Source: Chitinophagales bacterium (GTDB lineage Bacteria > Bacteroidota > Bacteroidia > Chitinophagales > UBA2359). From it: a DNA stretch of 34,375 bases. The stretch is from contig JAHDDN010000007.1 of NCBI GenBank assembly GCA_020629335.1, positions 1 through 34,375 on the forward strand. Reading direction: 5' to 3'. The position numbers and the translations under genes are program-made. This document shows, piece after piece, positions 25,201 to 32,047 of this stretch. Each line of letters opens with the position of its first letter. Position 1 is the stretch's first letter. The notes below the pieces were generated by a model, which was given only the letters and a program-made list of their open reading frames with translations, made no database searches and had not been told where the DNA came from.

Positions 25201-28200
25201 GGAACAACTTATTATAATACAGCTCAGGGTATCGGTTTAGATCCAGGCGGAAATGAGATTATTGATTTATCTCATAATGGAGCTGATCCTGATCCCGAAA
25301 ATGATGGGCCAGGTAATAATAATGAGCCTTCTCCAATTATGACGACTTTACCAAATGGTCAAATAGGTATTGCTAAAGAGCTTTCGGACATTTCTGACCT
25401 TAATCCAGATGGCACCTATGATATTGTGTACACCCTATATGTTCAAAATATGGGAGAGGTCAATATTGATAATATCCAAATAATGGATAATTTAGCTACT
25501 ACTTTTATTGGCCCACCAACGGTACCGATTAATGATGTTTCCTTAGCTTATGCGTCTTCTAATTTATCTCCTAATGGTTCTTATAATGGCGTGAGTGATC
25601 CAAACTTACTTTTAGGATTCGACTCTTTTGAGGTGGATGAAACGGGAAGTATACAGATACTAGTAAATATAGGGCCTGTTCCTCAACCAGGTGGCACTTA
25701 TAATAATCAAGCTTTTGTTAGTGGAGTAGTTCCTTCTGGCGCTGAAGTAAGTGACATTTCTACAAATGGTACTAATCCTGATCCCAACAATAATGGCCCT
25801 GGAGATGATAATGAATATACTTCTATTGAACTGGAGGGAGCAATCGCTGAAATAAGTGTTGATAAAATACTATCTCAGCCACCAGTACTGAATACGGATG
25901 GCAGCTATGATTTAACTTATACCATCCTTGTACAAAATACAGGTAATATCGATTTGGAGAACTTGCAAATGACGGATAATTTAAGTGCATTTGAACCGAT
26001 TAATACGGTCAATTTATCTATGGTTTCTCCTAATTTATCCCCTAACCTTTTCTTTAATGGTTTAGACAATCAAAACTTATTAATAGGGGGAGATAATTTA
26101 TCGGTTGGCGAACAAGCTAGTTTGAATCTTGTATTGAATGTTGGTCCTTATACTTCCGATGCCCCTTCTATTGGGAATACAGTCAATGTAAGTGCAAATG
26201 ATGTTGTAGGAAATGAAGTAGATGCGGATGATAGTAGTGATGATGCTACTTTCGAAACGGCTAATCCAGCACTCACTCTACTCAAACAACTATCTAGTGG
26301 GCCTAATCTCAATTCAGATGGCACTTATGATATAAGTTACTACATCAGTATCAGCAATACTGGAAATATAGATATTAATGACTTACAAATCATTGATGAA
26401 CTAAGTGCTTTTGAACCTTTGAATTCGGTTGAAATATTAAATCCATCATCCAATATCAATACCAACCTTTTCTATAATGGACTGGATGAAACTAATATGT
26501 TAAGTGCTAATAATAGTTTGGGTGCTGGTGAAAATGCTTACTTAAGCTTACAAATAAATGCAGGGCCTTATAGTGAAGGGGGTAGTATATCTAATCAAGC
26601 ATTAGCGATAGCTTATACACCTAATGGAGAAGAAATTCAAGACCTTTCCGATGATCCTACTGATCTTACTTCTGATGATGATGCAACAATAGGAACATTT
26701 GAAAGCGGAGAAGCCGAAATTGGTTTAGCAAAGGCTTTAACTAGTGTGTCTACTTCAGAAGATGATCCTAATTTGATGGTTTTAAATTTCCAATTTAGAA
26801 TAGAAAATACTGGTAATCTTCTGATCGACCAAATTCAATTGAGCGATTATTTTCAAGGCCAGTTTGGATTAGAGAATATTGCTTACTTCACTCCTTTAGA
26901 AAGTTTAGCGCAAATTACTAATTCAACAGCTACACAAGACCCAACGATCAATGCCTTTTTCAATGGTTCAAGTAGCACAAATATTCTAACTGGAAATGAT
27001 GGTATTTTAGATGTTGGAGAAAGCATCACGATCAGCCTTAGTGTTATGATTAATGCATTAGAAGTCAATATACCTTTAGAGAATATCGCTTATGCAAGTG
27101 CTCAGTCACCTAGCGGAGAAGAAGTCAATGATATTAGTACCAACGGATTCGACCCCGACCCTGATAATAACGGCCCTGGAGATAATAGTACCCCTACTTC
27201 TATCCCGCTTAATTTCGCTGATTTAAGGATCGAAAAAGTAAGTGATGCTGATATTGTTTCTGTTGGAGATCAAGTAACTTATACGATTAGCATTTTTAAT
27301 GATGGACCTGATCAAGCTACCAATGTAGAAGTCATTGATTATCTCCCTTATGGCTTAAATTATACTGGATATGAAAGTTCTCAAGGAAATTATAATCCAG
27401 GTACAGGTTTATGGAATGTGGGCATCGTCAATGTAAGCCCTGTCCCTGTGACACTAAGCATAACGGCTGAAGTAGGAAACAGTGGTTCAATAACTAATCA
27501 AGCCTTTATTTCAAGCAGTAATCAAGGAGATCCTGATCCAAATGATAATCAGGCGGAAGCAGTCATTGAAGGAGTTGAAGTAGACCTAAGCATCAATAAA
27601 ACAGTGAGTGATGAGAGTCCGAATGTTAATGAGGAATTTACTTATACAATAAGCGTTTCTAATTTAGGAACAGCCAATGCAACTAATATTTTAGTAACGG
27701 ATGTATTAGATGAAAATCTAACCTTCGTCAGTGCTTCTGATATTTCCTATAATCCTATGATCGGCGATTATGTTTGGAATATTCCATTACTAGCTGGAGG
27801 ACAGTCTATCTCTTTAGAAATTGTCGCTATGCTAAATACAACTGAAGTCATTACTAATAGCGTCAGTATGACTGCTGATCAATCTGATCCAGATAATTCA
27901 AATAATGTAGATGAGGTATCTGTCAATGGAGAAGCTGCCGATTTAGTAATTATAAAAAGTGTCGATAATGAGGAACCGAATTTAGGAGACGAAGTCGTCT
28001 TCACTATCCAGATAGATAACAATGGCCCAGCTCATGCTTCTAATATTGCCATTGAAGAAATCTTACCTAATGGCTTAGATTATATCAACCATGATGAAAC
28101 CTCAGGATCTTATAATCCTTCCACAGGTATCTGGAACTTAAATTCGCTGAATAATGGAGCGACCGCTTTCTTAGAAATTACAACTCATGTTAGTTTGGTA

Positions 28201-31200
28201 GAAAGTATGACTAATACGGCTAGTATCATCTCAAGCGATCAGTTTGATCCTAACTTAGAGGATAATCAAGATGAAGTAGTGATCAATACTCAAATAGTAG
28301 ATTTAGTCATGGACAAAACGGTTTCTCCTACAGTTTCTGCTATTGGAGAAATAGTAGAGTTTCAAATTCATATTACGAATCAAGGACCAAGTGTTGCGAC
28401 CAATGTGGTAGTAACTGACAACTTACCTGAAAGCTTCTTATACGAAAGTAGTGAGGCAACAGAAGGTTATTATGTTGCTGGAACAGGAATTTGGACAATT
28501 TCCAATATAGCTCCTAACAGTACAGAGACTTTAAGTATTTGGGTGATGGTAGATGAATTAGGAACATTAACCAATACAGCACACATCATCAATATTGATC
28601 AAGCAGATAGCAATACAGATAATAATGAAGATTCAGCCACGCTCCAAAGTAACCCAATTGCAGATTTAGAGTTGATCAAAAATGTCTATCCAACTTATGT
28701 TAACTTAGGAGATGAAACTGTATTTACCATTATAGTAAATAACTTAGGCCCTGATGAAGCGAATGATATTATAGTATCAGATTTACTCCCTGATGGACTA
28801 GATTATATTACCGCAGGTGGCTCCACTGGTACTTATGATCCTGCTTCAGGTGAATGGTATATTCCTCAGTTAATCAATGGAGGAAGTGCTACATTAGAAT
28901 TATATGTGGAAGTAGAAAGTAGTGATCCTATCACTAATACTGCCTATATCACTGCAACTAATCAGTATGATCCTAATACCGCTAATAATCAAGATTCAGC
29001 GACCGTTGAAACGACTAAAGCGGATTTGATTATCACGAAAGAAGCCAATACTGATGTCGCTCTTTTAGGTGAGCAAGTAAGCTTCATTATAATGGTCCAT
29101 AACGATGGCCCTGATACCGCTGAAGATGTGGAGGTATTAGAACTGTTACCACCTGGATTAGAATATGTGGATCACTCTAACAGCAACGGAGTATATAATC
29201 AAGCTACTGGAATCTGGAGTATAGGAACTATAGAAAGTGGACAAGCTTGGAGTTTAGAAATAATTACAAACGCTACAGAAATCGGCAACCTTATCAATAC
29301 CGCAACAATTACCAATAGCAGTGTACCTGATTGGAATGATAATAATGATACCGCAAGTGCCGATCTTGAAGTAATCGAACCTACAGCTAATTTAGCCATT
29401 ACTAAACAAAGCATTGGTTATGAGTTTGTTGTGGGAGAGGAAGTAGAGTATATGATTAGTGTAGTTAATGTAGGCCCTCAATCAGCAACAAATGTAGAAA
29501 TACTTGAATTACTCCCAGCTAGTTTACAATATGTAAGTAGCGATACCGACGATGGCGTTTATAATCCTAATACTGGCATCTGGTCTATAGAGGAAATTGT
29601 TTATGGTGATATCATGTACTTAAGCCTTATCGCTACGGTAGAAGCACCAGGTATTACAACTAATACAGTCGAAATCGTTTCGAGCGATTTAACGGACCCT
29701 GACTTAGAAAATAATACCGACAGTGCAGAAATCTTTGGAACAGTACTTTACGCAGACTTAGCTTTAGACAAAACAGCTAATGTTGAATATGCCTATGTGG
29801 GAGATACCATTATTTATACTTTGACAGTTGCTAATAATGGGCCTAATACTGCCACCAATGTCATCGTCACTGATGAACTACCAAGCGAAGTCCTTTGCGT
29901 ATCAACATCTGATGAATCATATGATCCTTACAATGGAGATTTCTATTGGAATATAGACGAATTAGGAATTGGTAATAGCACCACGCTTAGCATCAGTGTC
30001 ATTGCTCAAGAAGAAGGCTTAATCATCAATACCGCCACCATTTCTGCTAGTGATCAATTAGATCCCGATTATGGAAATAATGATGGCGGTGCTAAAGTTA
30101 CCGTTTCTCCACAAGTTGGTAATAGCCCACCTCTTTGTAATGATGATGTGAGTATCACAGGCTGCGATCCAGTCTCCATATTTGTATTAAATAATGACCT
30201 AGATCCTGATGGCGATGTACTGACCATCTGTAACCATAGCTTACCACTATCAGGAACGATCACTTCAACTATAAATGGGTTTATATATACCCCTGATAGT
30301 GAGTTTGTTGGAACTGATAGCTTCAGCTATACCGTATGTGATTCTAATGGCTTAAGTTGTACAAGTACCGTAACCATATTGGTAGATTGCTCCTCCGATA
30401 ATAATAATAATATTCCAGATTGCCCAATGGAAAATATCAACCTCTGTACGGAAATGATGAGTCCAGTGGTCATCTGTCCTGACTGGTGCTTAGAAGGTGA
30501 TCTTCAAATAAGCGATGTAGAAACAACCTTTAATTGTTCCATTACCATGCTGGAAAATGGATGCATTAGTTACCTGCCTCTTCCAGCATTTGAAGGCATC
30601 GAAGAAATAGTCATCACCGCCTGTGTAGAAGATATATGCACCTCAGCAAGCGTATGGGTAGAGGTCGCTCCTTCTTGTGACAACACCCCTCCTATCGCCA
30701 ATGATGATACCGCTAATTCTGAAGAAGGAGGCGTCTCCATCGTCGTTCTAATTAACGATAGCGATCCTGATGGCGGCAGTATATATGTATGCGATTACAG
30801 CCAGCCAGCTAATGGTTATGTCAGCTTCAATGGGGATATAGCCAACTATACCCCTTACGCCAACTTCAGTGGTCTTGATAGCTTCACCTACACCATATGT
30901 GATGAAAATGGCAATCAAGATACTGCAACTGTCATCATTCATGTGGAAAGTTGTATCAATGCTCCAGTTTGTACGCCTCCACAAACACCGATCAATATCT
31001 GCGTGGATTTCTGTGGGATCGAAAATCCGCAAATCGTAACGGTATCCAGTATTTATGAATGTAGTGTTCATACCACATCCAATACTTGTTTTACTTATAT
31101 CGGTATGCCTTTATTTGAAGGAACAGAAGTGGTAGACGTAATCGCTTGTAATGATGCTGGAGTATGTGTAACTGAAAGTATCACTATAGTCGTAGGAGAT

Positions 31201-31533
31201 TGTGACTCTCCAGGATATCTTGAAGATGGAAGTGGAAAAGCAGCTATTGATATACCACAAGAAGAAGATTGCACGCCTAGGGTTATTAAACAAGCATTAG
31301 GCAGCCAATCAGATGTACTAATCATTGATGGCTTAGACGAATGCCAATGGAATGATACTCGTCTCAGTATCTTTGATGAATATGGCCGTTTAGTCTATCA
31401 CCAAATAGTCAATGATAGACCAATCAGATGGAATGGACAAAACCAATTAGGAATCAATCTCCCAATAGGTATCTACTTCTATCGACTCACCAATGATAAG
31501 GGAGATATCCTAAAAGGACGAGTCATAAAATAG
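22276..31533 (+). CDS. Giant DUF11-repeat secreted protein, T9SS type B sorting domain (paralogue 2)
   Basis: A 3,085-residue paralogue of the protein at 11348, collinear with it along the whole length: signal peptide (about 14-37, cut before QIFP), Cys-rich N-terminal domain, HYR-like modules (DSTPPQINC, DTVAPLVSC, DNQAPVTDC), six long and eight short DUF11-type repeats, two Big_9/cadherin-like domains (SNGLSCTSTVT and GNQDTATVII ends) with Cys-rich modules between them, and a CHU_C type B sorting domain at the end (IFDEYGRLVYHQ...RWNG...LPIGIYFYRL). Cysteines and repeat borders are conserved. Differences are scattered substitutions and very small indels. It is probably exported by the type IX system and displayed on the surface; adhesion is inferred. 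Its own leader and terminator suggest separate transcription. Confidence 0.93.
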   Translation: MKLFYTNRRSRLIRSFIKTSVFSGILFLFLFANTLSAQIFPSVGTPGDDVGNPDAVISIDGTVANGFYLAQTPELCIQGDGTNMSGNGEDPEWRMDLTIPDAAQNTPVCNDIEFRICRRGDFGQATEIVFIYDEQGNQIGDIPGHPADDYAFDCTSEPICTIVKIPPCAYNYQTSDGVYSITLYTNGDQGGNSVGDFCDSEEIIPGPVLDGDAASCDTPNCLDYTQSVNGVFASQNNGGPIVNTGCDYCNCVFLDYFLIPIEISDSEFTMTQDVGCDYANASFVPNPTDCGQEWSVNGGTEGLSGTTGNVSFSTTDAGTFTICNTSGYSTCVEQTCVDIVVQGELDINCPPNINTTGCTTGDLANGISALSFSSDSAPISEAQFLAEGGQIISTDPINSITYQDLLVGNGCPMTIERTFQISAGTTGAFCNFSCTQSITLNDSTPPQINCDNINDLELECDGDYSSAISTWLAGIETSIANSVNDDCNVSIENNYNGGTLDLVCDNSTAGLTVVFTLTDDCNNVSTCSASITLQDTVAPLVSCPPVNNSLGCGDPLPATFTDVNDFISAGGVVTEYCGGGSAANVSISLINEVDNGGSSCTEDLIITRTYQFTDPCGNSITCDHVIEYQADNQAPVTDCPSIEIALECGVAPPPAISSINTFIDQIGAVSDACNDLSDLSINFEDDYTIADVCPIGTASVITRTYTISDACGNSAECQQLFIYDEAVSSLNIEKTLIDGPTVQNNGTYNMTFNVFLQNDGNLNLSNIQIVDDLSAFAPVNNAILANVSANLQTNFAYDGINIINTLSGNNTLAVNEMASFDLVINVGPYASPPTDLINSIVANTSDPEGNVIEYVAEAATEFPEQIAELGLSKLMTNGPALNSDGTYDIIMRIVAENMGNIELTNLQLQDNLLTTFGETPINSVDIVNNSNNINTNIFYDGQDNINLLFGNDVLAAGEIAFVDIAINFGPEPFPGGTTYYNTAQGIGLDPGGNEIIDLSHNGADPDPENDGPGNNNEPSPIMTTLPNGQIGIAKELSDISDLNPDGTYDIVYTLYVQNMGEVNIDNIQIMDNLATTFIGPPTVPINDVSLAYASSNLSPNGSYNGVSDPNLLLGFDSFEVDETGSIQILVNIGPVPQPGGTYNNQAFVSGVVPSGAEVSDISTNGTNPDPNNNGPGDDNEYTSIELEGAIAEISVDKILSQPPVLNTDGSYDLTYTILVQNTGNIDLENLQMTDNLSAFEPINTVNLSMVSPNLSPNLFFNGLDNQNLLIGGDNLSVGEQASLNLVLNVGPYTSDAPSIGNTVNVSANDVVGNEVDADDSSDDATFETANPALTLLKQLSSGPNLNSDGTYDISYYISISNTGNIDINDLQIIDELSAFEPLNSVEILNPSSNINTNLFYNGLDETNMLSANNSLGAGENAYLSLQINAGPYSEGGSISNQALAIAYTPNGEEIQDLSDDPTDLTSDDDATIGTFESGEAEIGLAKALTSVSTSEDDPNLMVLNFQFRIENTGNLLIDQIQLSDYFQGQFGLENIAYFTPLESLAQITNSTATQDPTINAFFNGSSSTNILTGNDGILDVGESITISLSVMINALEVNIPLENIAYASAQSPSGEEVNDISTNGFDPDPDNNGPGDNSTPTSIPLNFADLRIEKVSDADIVSVGDQVTYTISIFNDGPDQATNVEVIDYLPYGLNYTGYESSQGNYNPGTGLWNVGIVNVSPVPVTLSITAEVGNSGSITNQAFISSSNQGDPDPNDNQAEAVIEGVEVDLSINKTVSDESPNVNEEFTYTISVSNLGTANATNILVTDVLDENLTFVSASDISYNPMIGDYVWNIPLLAGGQSISLEIVAMLNTTEVITNSVSMTADQSDPDNSNNVDEVSVNGEAADLVIIKSVDNEEPNLGDEVVFTIQIDNNGPAHASNIAIEEILPNGLDYINHDETSGSYNPSTGIWNLNSLNNGATAFLEITTHVSLVESMTNTASIISSDQFDPNLEDNQDEVVINTQIVDLVMDKTVSPTVSAIGEIVEFQIHITNQGPSVATNVVVTDNLPESFLYESSEATEGYYVAGTGIWTISNIAPNSTETLSIWVMVDELGTLTNTAHIINIDQADSNTDNNEDSATLQSNPIADLELIKNVYPTYVNLGDETVFTIIVNNLGPDEANDIIVSDLLPDGLDYITAGGSTGTYDPASGEWYIPQLINGGSATLELYVEVESSDPITNTAYITATNQYDPNTANNQDSATVETTKADLIITKEANTDVALLGEQVSFIIMVHNDGPDTAEDVEVLELLPPGLEYVDHSNSNGVYNQATGIWSIGTIESGQAWSLEIITNATEIGNLINTATITNSSVPDWNDNNDTASADLEVIEPTANLAITKQSIGYEFVVGEEVEYMISVVNVGPQSATNVEILELLPASLQYVSSDTDDGVYNPNTGIWSIEEIVYGDIMYLSLIATVEAPGITTNTVEIVSSDLTDPDLENNTDSAEIFGTVLYADLALDKTANVEYAYVGDTIIYTLTVANNGPNTATNVIVTDELPSEVLCVSTSDESYDPYNGDFYWNIDELGIGNSTTLSISVIAQEEGLIINTATISASDQLDPDYGNNDGGAKVTVSPQVGNSPPLCNDDVSITGCDPVSIFVLNNDLDPDGDVLTICNHSLPLSGTITSTINGFIYTPDSEFVGTDSFSYTVCDSNGLSCTSTVTILVDCSSDNNNNIPDCPMENINLCTEMMSPVVICPDWCLEGDLQISDVETTFNCSITMLENGCISYLPLPAFEGIEEIVITACVEDICTSASVWVEVAPSCDNTPPIANDDTANSEEGGVSIVVLINDSDPDGGSIYVCDYSQPANGYVSFNGDIANYTPYANFSGLDSFTYTICDENGNQDTATVIIHVESCINAPVCTPPQTPINICVDFCGIENPQIVTVSSIYECSVHTTSNTCFTYIGMPLFEGTEVVDVIACNDAGVCVTESITIVVGDCDSPGYLEDGSGKAAIDIPQEEDCTPRVIKQALGSQSDVLIIDGLDECQWNDTRLSIFDEYGRLVYHQIVNDRPIRWNGQNQLGINLPIGIYFYRLTNDKGDILKGRVIK

Positions 31534-31616
31534 GAAACACTGTTGTTTTTCGTAATTCACCATCATTTTGGGAAAATTTTATACGAGGAATAAATAGATT
31601 GTTTTTTTGGTGAACG

Positions 31617-31652
31617 AATGGAGGCGCAGTGAATGGCGTCTCCATTTTTTTT
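31617..31652 (+). terminator. Intrinsic terminator of giant gene 2
   Basis: Same stem (AATGGAGGCGC with GGCGTCTCCATT) and eight-T run as after giant gene 1, 84 bases beyond the stop codon. Confidence 0.85.
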
Positions 31653-31680
31653 GCCAAATAATGAGTTAACTCCCTAAAAT

Positions 31681-31720
31681 GATAGCGCAAGTGTTTTTCA
31701 CTTGTGCCTGCTAAGACTTG
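31681..31720 (-). repeat. Short hairpin repeat (P-type fragment), second copy
   Basis: GATAGCGCAAGTG, TTTTT, CACTTGTGC, CTGCTAAGACTTG. It matches 20741-20780 and, in reverse, the hairpin part of repeats P1 and P2. Confidence 0.65.
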
Positions 31721-31747
31721 AATAATCAAACAATATTTTTTTATTTA

Positions 31748-31980
31748 GGGCGCATCCCTGCGCTCATAAAAGACAAAGTACACAGCACATCAAAAATTAT
31801 GCATTAATCATTATGCATTAATCATTCGCTAAAGGCGCAGGGTCAGGCTGTACGCTCTTATGTGGCTATGCCGCTCCTACTCTGCTAAGTGCTGCTTGTC
31901 TGCCCTTCGGGCCAGCCATCGCATCACTAAGCGCCGTAAGTCGCTGCATGAACGCCACATACCGCTTCCATCCTTTGCGC
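31748..31980 (+). repeat. Three-way-junction repeat, copy F
   Basis: The outer stem is GCGCA (31750-31754) with TGCGC (31976-31980). Arm I is CCCTGCGC (31756-31763) with GCGCAGGG (31835-31842), and arm II TATGTGGC (31859-31866) with GCCACATA (31954-31961), holding GCTAAGTG/CACTAAGC. The tip is CTGCCCTTCGGGCCAG, identical to copy A. It lies sense and downstream of giant gene 2. The short open frame from 31860 is not a gene. Confidence 0.75.
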
Positions 31981-31985
31981 AGAAA

Positions 31986-32021
31986 ATTAGTAGAGACGAC
32001 ACATGCCTTATCTCTACTAAT
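31986..32021 (-). terminator. Candidate terminator of the FG-GAP-type gene
   Basis: ATTAGTAGAGA (31986-31996) pairs perfectly with TCTCTACTAAT (32011-32021). Read on the minus strand it follows the stop codon at 32048 and is followed by TTTTCT. The 11-bp stem is convincing; the U-tract is short. Confidence 0.5.
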
Positions 32022-32047
32022 ATGTCTTGTATCCTGAATTTTCACCC

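Larger units (their letters stand above)
21215..31985. repeat. Tandem duplication, unit 2 (~10.77 kb)
   Basis: Second copy of the unit at 10281-21050, same order and orientation. The proteins are roughly three quarters or more identical by eye and differ by three residues in total length, while codon third positions have changed heavily, so the duplication is old. The downstream noncoding flank is much more alike than the coding DNA. Confidence 0.75.

Noticed and set aside
31523..31729. Minus-strand open frame of 68 codons after giant gene 2
   Set aside because: It covers the terminator and hairpin repeat and is not preserved in the equivalent place after giant gene 1.
10851..31980. The flanking repeats as IS element ends of a composite transposon
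   Set aside because: No transposase, no terminal target duplications and strongly diverged stems; bracketing kept only as a layout observation.
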